From Paramarasmius palmivorus (lineage: Eukaryota > Basidiomycota > Agaricomycetes > Agaricales > Marasmiaceae): a stretch of DNA of 64,000 nt. Each line of letters starts with the position of its first letter. Position 1 is the first letter of the stretch. The DNA lies in assembly GCA_037176845.1 (NCBI GenBank), contig JAYKXP010000184.1, forward strand, positions 19,175-83,174. Direction: 5' to 3'. Below, piece after piece: positions 1 through 11,600 of the stretch. The position numbers were made by a program, and so were the translations under genes. A model generated the notes under the pieces. That model ran no database searches. It saw nothing but the letters and a program-made list of their open reading frames with translations, and was not told where the DNA came from.

Positions 1-153
1 GGAAAGACAAGAAGTGAAACTGCACAAAGACACCACTGACGGGCATGACATCATCACTCCACATCTACTCGAATCCTGATATTGTGCCTGTACACACATG
101 ATACATAGTCCGCAATACACACAATGTTACACTGGAACATAATCCGACAGAAA

Positions 154-3100
154 TTAAGTTTTAATGATCCTAACCGGGGAAGAAACATTCTTGTTTGCTA
201 ACACCCGCCTACGCTTAACGCCCCCTTGACCCGATAAAACATACCCACATCGAACCTCGCTTGAGCAAAGACCTCGTTTCAGTGCCTCCGGGGCTACCTT
301 CATGGTATAACCCGATTTAAGATCGTCCACGAGGCACCAAGCGAACGACGAACAATCCTCGAGGGTCAAACTCCACTCGGTGTTCTTATCGAACACGAAT
401 TTGGAGCCCTCAAGAATGGAGTCAACAGCTTCTAACACACCATCTTCGTCCCCGAGGTCAAGGCGAAAGCTGGCCTTTACAGCCTCGAGGAGCGATTCGC
501 CATGCCTAAGCTTCCCAACTAAAGCTAAGAACGCTCCACATTGTTGAATGATGTAGAAGTTCCACAGATCTGCAACGCCGAACAGCGAACGACGATCACC
601 CTTCCAGAAAGCGACATTGACATCCAGCGTAGAAAAGATCTCCTGGAAAGCGCTGCGACATCGGCTGTAAAGGTCATGAAGTCTTCTCCATTCACTATCA
701 GATGCACGGCGCTCTCGTGTGAAGACACCTGCAATCAAAACGAACGCGGACAGTGAAAAGAGCTGAATGACGCCGTCGACGGAAAGGATGTTCGGCACAT
801 GATGAACTATCCCTCTCTGCTCTCTGCAGCCTCGGAGATATTCAGTTGGGAAGCGAACAATAGCATCGTGCCAGTGTAGGACTATCCTACATATCATGTC
901 ATGATCTTGATCAACGAATGAAGAATTGTTGAAGTCCGCAGCGAGGAAGTGGTGAATGACAGACCAATAGGATCGCTCCATCGTGGCCGTTGTATAGAAG
1001 TGGGATCCGTGGCATATCGAAGGTTCAACTGTAAGAAGGTAATATGGAACCCCAGGCCCGAATACTCTGTGTTGGGAGGAATGCATATCAATTTCGCCAA
1101 GAACGTTAACCAATACACTTACATCTTTTCGCCGGCAAATACAAGAACACCTTGTACACGTGAGAAGTCATGCAGCTCCGCACGGGAAGAGGTAAAGCTG
1201 TCGTGATGCGCCAAAAACAATGCGTCCTCGCACTGTCCAAAGAACGCCAATACAACGCCAGCCTCGACATGAATTTCTGTGTTGAATCCGTTAGGCGATA
1301 CGTCGCCGTGGTGTAAAACGTTCGCCGGTGCAACAAAGTGCCAGTTAGATCGAGAAGGAGACGTGTCCTCGCTAATCTCGTATCCAGGAAAACCGGCGGT
1401 ATAACGATGAGAGAACACGTTTGTGGACAAAGAAGGCGTGGTGTATTTCTCGTTACGTCGAGGAATGGCCGGAAAATAAAACGAGTAGCCCTTTCGACCT
1501 CGCTCTATCTGAGCCAATAGGTCAAGAAAGGAGGCGGATGCAGGTACGTCTTTAACGGCTGGGTCTGTCCATCTGAAGGATAGGTCTATAGTCATTGGTT
1601 TAAGCAAAAGAACGCCGAACAGTCGAAGCGACTCACCTATACACTCTCTAACCGTAGAGCAAGATCCTATCTCATTTAATAGCTCCCTTGTTACCGATAC
1701 GTTGCCAGTCGAACTCCTCATCAAAATGATCTTCGAGTCCAGCAGCAACGAGAGCCCATTTTCCAAGTCGAGTTTACAGTATTCGCTCCTGTCGAGTACA
1801 CATAAACCCTGAACAGGCGATCCGCCTGCAGAACGTAAGAGCTCTTCGTCGCTTAAAGCTTTGTCGAAAGACAGGGTCACTTTCAAAAACAAACTTTGGT
1901 TTCCAGACAAGTGCTGATACGAATTAGACCGAGATAGAAGCTGGCTGATCAGGGCCAGCTCTCGCGTATGCTGGCAAATCAATCAGATCGAACATGTGAG
2001 ACGACATAGCTGCACACGCACATAAGAACGAGGCCAGTAAGCAGTTTGAACGCCCATCGGTGATACCAGAATGTAACCGTCACCCACAAGATGCTAAACG
2101 GTGTACTTTAAGCAAGATATCCAGAAGTATATCAAAGCTTACTTCTCTCCAGTCTTCAAAAACGATTCTATTCCCTTTAGCTCTACGAAAAACGGCTCCC
2201 TTCTTCTTGGCCTTTGAATTGGCTGGCTTCCCAAGAACATCAACAGCGTCTAACCCTTTGTTACAGCTACCCGGCGCGTCTGAAAAGGCGTAAATACAGC
2301 GAACGTCACATAACCTGTCGTATACAGAAGTAAAGGGACACGCACGAACAAGGACTGGCTCCGCCGGAGGTTCAGGATGCGAAGGCTCGTTGTCCTCAGG
2401 AACCTGAGCTACGCTGACAGACGAAGCCGATCCTGACCACAAGTTAGATGGCGTGACTGAGGCAGGCCCAATAGTCTGAAAATCTGGAAAACCAGCAGTA
2501 CCAATATGGACGCCTGTCGATGCAGATAAGACGTGACCGAGAGTCAAGATAGAGCTAACATCCATATCTCCACCACCTAGAGCACGCTGAAGGGATGCAT
2601 TCGAAACAACACTATCCTGATAAAATCCTTCTGTCCCGAACATATCGCGGGAATCAACTACAGGCAATGCCCATTGTCGAAAAGTATCACAATCAAGCGA
2701 CGAGCCAACATTGATCGCACTGGACAACAACAAGGCGCCTTCCATAGAACTGCCGGTGGACAATATATCTGCAGATCATCGGTAAAACAGCTAAAACCGA
2801 GAAAGAGTACAGATCACAACCAACCTTCATCCGTGTCTTCACCGGATACGTATGACTCGTTTGACACGAGCTCCTCTATACGCGCGTGTTGTTGTAGGGG
2901 GGATGTTCGGTCAAGTGGATCCAGTGGAGACTCTGTTGAGACATACGAGAGTCCTACGGGCATAGTAGCCGGAATCCCGTGCCCTGAATACGAGCGTAGT
3001 TATACCTAAACACATCTCGAAGAAAAAGGGTGACTCACGAGGATTGAAAAAGTCTTGTTCAGAACGCGCTAAAGACACCAACGGAAGTGCATGACCCATA

Positions 3101-4499
3101 AAAGTCTGTAGTGCCACCGCAGACGTCACTTCGCCTCGAGCCATGCGAAATAATTCCCTCCATAGCATACCCTCTACTTTCCTCAGTACTGCAGGACGAT
3201 CATTACCATAATGATACCAAGCCTAACGAGAGGCTGAGTGATCATGCACACAACGCTGATGAAGCTGAACACCTACCCTTAGCATATGGAGTCTTGTCAA
3301 ATTTGTAGACATCGGGGTAATATCACACAGTAAAATCAATGGTGACACGGCCAACGCCAAGAAAAGAGGCTGACGAAGACGAGTGATAGGGGGGAGATTA
3401 CTTGCGATCTGACAAGGCACACCTTCTGTATTAGCAGCACTATTATTAAAGTTAGCAAAGGTAGGACATTACATGGACCGACACACCTTTTCAGCTCATT
3501 CACCAGAGTTTTCCATAGATGAGGGAAATCAAAATGCCCCTGATACCGAAACAGAATAAGACACGTAGCAGACATAACGGTAAACACACCGACCTGCAAC
3601 ATGTAATTTATGAAGAAAGCCGTCGATTCCATGTTGTGAAGCGCCTTAACGAGCATAAGATTCGTGTCCCTTTGAGAGATAGAGTCTAATTGCCGAAATG
3701 CTGTAATCAACAGTTGGCGTTTAGAAGATCCCGCCATCTCGTCTGGATGGAGCGTAGGGTCAGCCACTGGCCCGGATGACAACATATGAGTATGGATGTC
3801 GCTGAGCACCCTGGGCCAGCCTTGGTTTTCACAGAGTGAAGCTATGCCCCTCTCCAGATAACGATTCAAAAGGCGTTACACAAAGCCATAGGACGACTCA
3901 CCAGCTTCCCCGTCTGCCCTTCAAACACCGTCCTCGGAATCGACGGCCTCTCGAAGGCCAGATCCAGCGGATCCTCGCATCCACGAGTTTCGAGGCCGTT
4001 TACTATAGACGCAACGTCTAGGAAGCGAAGACCGAATAGGATGGAGACAAGGGAACCGGCAGACTTCTGATTTGGAGTAAGGGTTGCTTGATTCATAATA
4101 ATATCTCTGCAAGGGGCTCTGTTGTGAGTTTCCCGAAACTGAGTTAACAATGAAGTAGCCATAGCCTGTTCAACACCGTCAGCGAAAGATTAAAGCAGAG
4201 CCAAAAAAAACTGAACACACGTGTAAATCTCTCGGAAGCATGGAAAGCCGGTCTCTCCCGCTCGTAACAATATCCGTAAACCAAGGCATTTGCATCAGCA
4301 AAGGCACTCTGAACGGATCCACAAGCTCTTCCCCAGCACCCAATGGAATATGACACTCTCTTTCGACATCAGTGCTGCCGGATAGCGCTCCAATTTCGGT
4401 CTCGACCAACCCAACTCGACCAGGCCCGACAAAACGCTCGCCAGCAGCAGGAGAAGAACTGTTGGAGGAGTTTCTAGACAGACTAAGTGGTTCTCGCAT
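154..4499 (-). CDS. Gene A1: JmjC-fold protein with degenerate iron site
   Basis: This is a multi-exon gene of roughly 1,000-1,200 codons, aligned exon by exon with A2 (32,815-36,954). Shared blocks include FRFLDVAS/LRFLDVAS, an all-helical middle and a C-terminal JmjC-like cupin fold. The cupin shows as NGFNTEIHVEAG at about 1,280 and PSICHGSHFY at about 1,000. A JmjC dioxygenase uses an HxD...H triad for Fe(II). Here the HxD position reads DVS and the distal His is Tyr (GVPYYLLTVE), so catalysis is unlikely. The C-terminus has a basic KRRR patch that could be a nuclear signal. The start was chosen at the Met before a Ser-rich leader; minor exon edges are uncertain. The target of the protein is unknown. 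Confidence 0.7.
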
Positions 4500-4599
4500 G
4501 AGAGTCGGAGAGAAGATGAACGACACCACAAAGACCACGCTCGCTAGATTACATAACCTAAGCACGAAAGTACCTACACTAGACAGCACGTAAAGGGCC

Positions 4600-5687
4600 C
4601 TATATGACATCCCTGCCAACGTCTTGCCTCGCATCGACTTGTAAGTTCCCGACAAGCTTGCAAAGTAAATCTTGGACGAAGGAAGGTAACCGATCCAACT
4701 GGAAAACGGTCGGCGACGAAAGTTGACTTATGGCGCCGTCGAAAGACACGTTCGACCCATTCCATCCGATAGGCTCATAACGAACGTATCGGTCCGTACG
4801 CCGATCAGCTCCTCCATCCAACACTATCTCGTCGCCGTGGAACTGTAATGTAAACTGAAAAGCTGTAAGCTAGCATTAGCTTACTATAACCCGGGCCACG
4901 GGCCACGTCTCTCGTATACAAGACTTACCAGAAACCGATGCAGCAGCAAAAGACCCAACTTCTAACGAGCAAAGCGCAATATACTCCACCGTCCCGCCCA
5001 CATGTTCCTTCCTGGCTTCCACGTTGGCAATCTTGATTCCTGACATAGCTGAAAGCATAGACAGAACCACCTGCGTGTATTTATCTAGCTGGCTTTCCCA
5101 ATCTACGAGGAAGAAGACGGAACAGACATCAATCCGCATTGTCATCACTAGCAAAAATAAATGGACACCCACCTCGCCCATTAACAAAATTCGGACAGAA
5201 ACCATGCTTTCCTGCTTCTATGGTGTGAATGAGACGCTCGAATTCAACTCTCCTAACAACACTAAGCTCATTAACGGAACTGTGAATCCAGCGTAAAAGC
5301 GTACCCGCTCCCAATGACGGCAGGCCGACAGACAGAAGCTGCATTCATCGAAGACAATAAAGATCTCAAACTGCGGATAGTTTCGTCTCTCACTGCGTAC
5401 ATTAAGCAGCTTAACTGAACATATGGTTAAGCAGGATACTCACCTTCGAGTTGCTTTTCATAAAACAATCGCAGGTCAGAGGCCTCTTTGGATGCAGACG
5501 GCTCGCCCTCCAGCTTTCTACCAAAATGCCTGGCCAGCAAGTCAAGAGCGTTTTGAACCTATCCATCGAGCAGAAAGCTTGAACCCTGAAAAAGCGAGAC
5601 TCGAGAGAGAGCGCGTACTGATTGATCTTTCTCGGAAGAGGAACCTGAGGCTGGATCTTGGTCCATGTCAAACCGGAGTAAAGACAT
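4600..5687 (-). CDS. Gene B1: conserved element protein, coiled coil plus alpha/beta domain
   Basis: Reading minus from 5,687: MSLLRFDMDQ leads to a helical segment ending YEKQLEG, reached by a 60-nt GT-AG intron that removes an apparent in-frame TAG. After more introns come VDWESQLDKYTQ, then FTLQFHGDEI and a final ...DVGRDVI stop. It aligns throughout with B2 (37,040-38,197), for example DWESQLDKYTQVVLS against DWAKKLDKHAELVLS. A short coiled coil followed by a compact alpha/beta domain is vaguely like kinetochore RWD proteins, but that is only an impression. It lies on the same strand as A1 and just upstream of it, whereas B2 is inverted relative to A2. It lacks the acidic tail of B2. Function unknown. 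Confidence 0.55.
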
Positions 5688-6095
5688 GTGAACGTGGCCA
5701 ACTGTAGTCAAGATACGTTGACGTCATATTAGCCACCGCATGGCAGCCAGCTTATCAAAGCACCAATTTGTGCGGACACTTTGAAAAGGCTGACGATTTA
5801 ACTCAGCTCTGAACTATTCCCGTTACATCTACAAAGGATATTAGACAAGCGGAACAGTACAGCTCGCTGCTGGAGAATGGAAGATGAATCTCTGGATCGG
5901 GGTGCCCTCATTCAGGAAGGCGAACGTTACTAATAGCCTATAAAGAACCGGCGAATCGACAGGAAAGAAGCCAACCACAACTCCCCTGCTACTGTTACAA
6001 CTGCCTCGCACTCTTCGTACTCAGCCTCTAATATGGATCGCATCAGCAACGCGTAAGCAGCCCATCTTCGAAGACACTCCCATTCGTCATCGCTA
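5688..6095. other. Intergenic, B1-F1 divergent region
   Basis: About 400 bases between the divergent starts of B1 and F1. No convincing coding exon, repeat or RNA gene is visible; it probably holds both promoters. Confidence 0.4.
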
Positions 6096-7986
6096 ATGTA
6101 CATCAACCACAGCCCATACACCACCCAGGAACCCTTGTTTCATAATCTACCAACCAGGGACCTCCTTCGAATGCGCGAAGTGTCTGTATCTACTAATGAA
6201 CAAATCAATCAGTACTACAGGACAGCTATAGGACCACAGAAGATATACGGAGAGTTTTTCTCCTCTTTACAGGACATCACATCCTTTCGCGAACAGATGG
6301 CTAAGAACAAGGCTATCGTCATCGGAGACGCCTTGATCCACGTCCTCGCCCGCGACGACGCCTCTCCCGACACTCTAGAAGTGTGCCTGCCAGCAAGCCA
6401 GGTCATGTCCATGGGCGAACGGATTGTCAAGCTCGGAGCTACTTTTACGCCCCTTCCAGCCATGAAGTATAACGGAAAAGTCGTCTCTACGCCGCAGCTT
6501 CCAGAGTTCCGTGAAGCAGTATTTGCAGAGTACAGAAAGATATTTCCGAACATCAGCGACTTGGCGGAACGCTACGACGTCAACTGCATCGCCGGGCTGT
6601 TCGTGTTCAAAACGGAGAAGACGAAGAAGGAGATACATCTCATTGCAACCTCTTCAGCCCCGATTGAAGTGCCTCTCGGAGCCTATTCTAGTAAGTTCAC
6701 TTCAACACGTGTTATCTAGACTCGTACTAATGCTGTAAAAGCCCTAGCTATGAACATAGCTACGGCTTATCAAGTTATCTCTCTGTACCCAGCAACCTCC
6801 TTCATCGACAAGAGAGCGCTATACCTCATGGACGATACTCCTACCATCCAGAGTCTCAAACGTGGGTTCGAACAGGGAGGCTGGACTTCGGCAGGAGCGC
6901 TCTCTGGAGAAGAAGTGTTGCATCCAGAGCACAAATTATCCATCAAAACGAGATGGTTCGGCGACAGTCATTGTTGGATTATTGACCATCCTGAACTGCA
7001 ACTCGATTTCAACGACGGCGATCCTTACCTGTGGCTACAGACCTGTTCGTGGTACCTGTGCTGTCCTTCAGCCGACACCGTGCGACTGGTCAGGAACAGG
7101 ATGGAGAACGAGAACTTTAAGAATGCTCATGTTGTAACGTGGGAGACGGAAAAGGCTGTCTGGTCACACCCTTGCTTCTGGTTCTTAGAAGGCGAACTTT
7201 TGTTTCGACAAATAGCCGAAGCTGCGAGGAATGCACAGAAGGAGGAAGAGGTCACCGCAACCGATAGCTCCGAGATCTTAGACGTCGGTCGACCCCGAAG
7301 AGGCAGTACATCGTCCATTGAGTACGTACCGAAGTTTTCAACATACCTGATATTAACACAAGACAACCTGTAGGACGGAACGAAGCTCTGAGGTGGAGAG
7401 TGCGCTGTCGGATCTAGCCGAATGGAAGTATGTTCGAGAGCGAGCAAACTGCACCCACAGGTGAGCATACTGTACTCAGAGATAGCTTACACTAAGCAAC
7501 AACTAGGAGCGTCAAGTCTGTAGACGACCTAGAACTGGCAGTGGTCGAGTTTATGAAAGGTCTCTACAAGAAAGTCAACGAGAACCACCAGAAGAACCAC
7601 AACTTGAAGATGATTCGGAGCGACATTATCAGAATCCGGAAGCTATACAGCAGTTTATCTAGCGCTATTCAACAGCCCACTGGTTATGCCGTTTGCATCG
7701 TCCTCCAGTGTATCGAAGACGTACGGAACACAGGACTCTGTGACACAGTTCAGGTACTACTCAACAGCTTTATGAAGACTTTTACTCACATGCCCTTCAG
7801 TTCCAGCTCGAATTTTCGTTGTCGCCTCCCAATACGAAACTACACATGACCTGCAGCATCATAATCCCAGCGGACAAGGTCACCGCCGTTCAGTCCGAGT
7901 TGGCCGATATAACTACCTGGGATCAAGAGGAATTCAAACGAGCCGGAGTCTCCGTTAGGCTGGCTACTCTACCGGACCGGGATTAA
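6096..7986 (+). CDS. Gene F1: nucleotidyltransferase-like protein, catalytic motif lost
   Basis: The first exon (MYINHSPY...) has an F-box-like LPTRDLLRMREVS segment followed by YGEFFSSLQDITSFREQ. An intron at about 6,691-6,741 leads to AMNIATAYQVISLYP. A further exon from 6,742 and two short introns give a helical C-terminus (SVKSVDDLELAVVEF) and an end at LATLPDRD. The middle aligns with F2 (47,215-48,208), which keeps the nucleotidyltransferase signature SGST...DLD. F1 has IGDA and TLE at those positions, so the metal-binding acidic pair is gone. It is longer than F2 by the C-terminal part. It lies between B1 and CD1, whereas F2 sits at the far right of copy 2. Role unknown; a binding-only derivative is plausible. 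Confidence 0.6.
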
Positions 7987-8673
7987 GTTAGTGAGGTCCG
8001 GAGTTGAGGTATCGGCGGACACGGAGCTGTAGCCAGTGACTGAATGCTCAACCAGTAGTTCCCGCATGTCGTTCGAATTGTGCGCATTTGAATGCGAAAT
8101 GTACGTTATATATGCACCAGTAATAAACGAGGTCCAGCCATCACGCGAGTCAAGCAGGGAAACTCCGAAAGTGCCAACCTGCATCACCTCAACATCTAAC
8201 TATATACATTCAAGCCCGAAACATATCATGATAGAGCTAAACACCCGACCTACAGGAGAGCCTTTTTCTCTTCAACAGCAGTCACATGAGGCGAGAACCT
8301 CTGGGGCGCGAACGAAAAACAGGTGGACTTTATCAAGAGAAACGCGAAGCTGGTGCGACGTTGCTATATCAATAGGCGGCCATTCCATCAGCATACAGGC
8401 CAAAGAAATTCTGACATTCACACACATAAAGGACCGTTACAAGCGTATTTCGCCAAGGCAAAGGCACGAAGGCCCTAGGCCAAATGCATATCTCACAAAC
8501 CCACTGCTATCCCAACCACTAGGATGAGATCAAAATTTCGAAAAAAAAATAAAATAAAATAAAAAAAAAAGAAATATATATATTATTGGATACGTAATCG
8601 AGGCTATTGACCACGAGATAAAACAGGAGCGCCAATCACATCGTCAACCAAGCCAGCAACAATCGAGCAAGAT
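7987..8673. other. Intergenic with A-rich tract
   Basis: The region lies between the convergent ends of F1 and CD1. It contains an A/T tract at 8,540-8,585 (runs of A with TAAAA units and a short TA repeat). A 163-codon plus-strand ORF at 8,036-8,527 has no recognisable features and no counterpart in copy 2, so I do not call it a gene. Confidence 0.4.
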
Positions 8674-11600
8674 CTATAGCTTCACCTTTCCGAGCACGAT
8701 GGCGAACAAGGCGTTGAAGTGGACGGTATAATGAGCAGCGTTCCCAATCCGAAACCCAGACAAAGTAAACACTATCGTCACCAACGACTGATTCTCAACT
8801 TCTGCCAGGGGGTACGCCGGCAACTCCGTATAAGAATCCCAGTCACCGGGTCCGAATCGAAATCCTTTGACGCCAGGCTTTGTGCGACCATCGTAAACGG
8901 GAACTACAAATCCAAAGATCAGCCAAAACAAGTACTATTGGAGACCATTTCTACTAACCGCCTTCATCAAATGTCCTGTAAGGAGGCGCACCTTTGTGCA
9001 GTATATTGACGGTCGCGACATCTCCAGCTTCTTCTTCGTTGGACACTGAACTGGCAGCCACAGCACTAGAAGAACTCTGCAGGCCAGAGGGCGTGTACGG
9101 GGTCGACCCAAGAGGATCTTGCTCGCGGTCAGCGCCTGCAAATATCATCAGGTCGACGAAACGAAAGCAAGTAAACATCGAACACACTACGAGCAGTCCA
9201 TCCTTGGCGCTTCGTTTGAAAAATCAAGGCATTGTTCCTTCCGGGGGCATGCATTTCGTCGTCGTTGAGGAAGGTACCGATGTTGCACTGCAAGATAAGC
9301 CAATCGTTTTCCAAAGGCCTGACGTGGAGCTGTTTCACAAACGACTGCCCAACCTCTCGACCAACAGAGAGGTGGCTAGAGGTAGACACTCCTGTGAGCA
9401 CGAATGCAGCGCTCCTCGAGCCCTCTACTCGCGGCAACCGTACACATTCCCAGTTTCGAGAAAAGCCCATCAAGGGAAGGCGAACTGGACTCTTGAAATC
9501 TTTATACTGAACAAACCCAATGGACCTAGCGAGCTTGCTAAGGAACAGTAAAACGAACCATCAGCCAGTCATACAAATCAGAAGCTACACCTGCCCTACC
9601 TCATAACCCGAGGATCCACGGCATCCAGCAAGCGAGCATAGGAGACAGGAGTGAAATCACCGAAAATGCCTTCGGTGTTCAAATAACCGATAAATTTGGC
9701 CCTTTTCAAACTAGAACAGCAACACGTTTTATTCGAAAGGAAAGAAAAAGAAAGCCCATTATCACTCGAACCTTCAGTACGAGAACACGAATACGCACCC
9801 GTTGATCCAAGGCAAGCTCTTGTACAGCTCAAGCAGAGTAGGGTGAATACACTCGGTATCCAATAAAAACGATCCAGTAGGTTGAACATCCTCCTCGAGG
9901 TCGGTCTCGTCATCATCTTCAGGGAGAGAAAGTGCACTCGAGAAGACGGCCGGAGCACTTCGAGCGACGTCAGCAGAAGAAACTCTCTACAGATATAGGA
10001 CCCACAGCGCATTAGCGGAAGCACTACTACGAATAATCAATAAAGGACAAGGCAACACAAACAATAACTGACCTTCCACTCGCAGTCAGAGCATGAGCCG
10101 ACACTGCGGACTTCTTACTACAGAAACAAACAACGGAAAAAAATGTAAGCAGGCTACAGCCGCAAAGAACACTGGAAAAGGAAAACAAGACCTAACGGAC
10201 GTCCCAACAACCAAACGTCTTCCAGTAGGCCTCTCCTCTACATCATTGGCCGCGGATCCGTCGACATCCATATCCTCGCTAAAAGAATGACGTGGATGAG
10301 AGCCTAATACAACCACAAGAAAGATACAATAACACTCACATATCCCAAACCGGAGAACTGATTCGAACTTCTCCTTTGCGCCTTCCAGGTCCAGGTCCAG
10401 ATTTTTCCCCAGATACCGTCTTGCTGAGATACCCAATGGCAAGATATTCAGGCGAGCAGTACGGGCAACAACAAACGAAAGCCTACCCTGCTCGGCCGCA
10501 CCGACAATAAATGCACGAAGAAAATACAGCTCCATCAGCAACCACCAACAAAGGAGCAAAGGAACGAAAAACTGACCCGAAGAAGCAGTTGAAAAAGGAA
10601 CCTTCGTCCTCGATGCGAACACCGAAGTCGGCGAAGGCAAAGTGTCCTCACTATCGCTATCAGCTCTAGACCAACGTCATATCAGCTCGCTCACTCAGCG
10701 AATACGAAAACACACCTATCGGGTACGCGTTCAACACCCTTACCTTTCCCTTTTCCTTTTCCTACTATATTCGGAATCCTTGATAAACTAATAAGCGAGC
10801 GCATCCTGCAAGAAACAGGATCCTTACGGGCTAGGCGCACGAGAAACGGTAGGGGAATGCATTGACGTGTCGCTATCGGGCACAACCTCCACATCGCTAA
10901 TCTTAACCTCTTTACCAGACTTGCTTCGAGCAAGACTCTTCTTCTGGCGCACACGAGCTGCTGGTGCATAAGCATCATCGGAAACGCCGCTAAGTTTAAA
11001 ACCAATGAGTAAGAAACAAGCTCGACCTCAAAGAAAGCCTCACATATCCAGAAGAGACTGATCATCGTCTCCATCTGCCAGAGCGTCGAGTCTGGTGGTC
11101 GACCAGGAATCAAAGCAAAGAATCAAGAAAAAGAACCAGCCATCAGCAACAGATCCAACGAAAAAAGAAACCCTAACCTAGCCAGCAACACAGAACCGAC
11201 CCCACCTTTGCTTTTGGACTTGGATCCGGCTGCGCGACTAATAAAAAGGGTCAAACGGAATAGGAGCGGGGTACAGAAATACTCACCGCTTAACACCACT
11301 TCGCCCGTCAGCAATATCTCTAGAACTATCCCTGAAGAAAGCATATGACACTAGTAAACTAAACACAGACCACCACTCACTGAACAGCCTTTCGTGGAGA
11401 CAGAGTCAAGTCCTTAACTCTAATCTTAGACGGCGATAAACTACCATAGGAATTATTGTCAGATGGAATCGACTGAGACGAGCGCAAACATCACCTATCT
11501 TCATCCGAGCCACGACGGCGTTTCTCGGGAGTAGAAGGGACCCTACGAATCACCAGCTCAATCCTGTGCCTCCCGATTCGGTAATTCTAAGCCACTCACA

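Noticed and set aside
5411..5701. In-frame TAG as evidence that B1 is broken
   Set aside because: A 60-nt intron with GT-AG borders (gtacgc...gatag) removes it and restores alignment with B2.
8036..8527. 163-codon plus ORF between F1 and CD1
   Set aside because: No motif, no splice support and no counterpart in copy 2.
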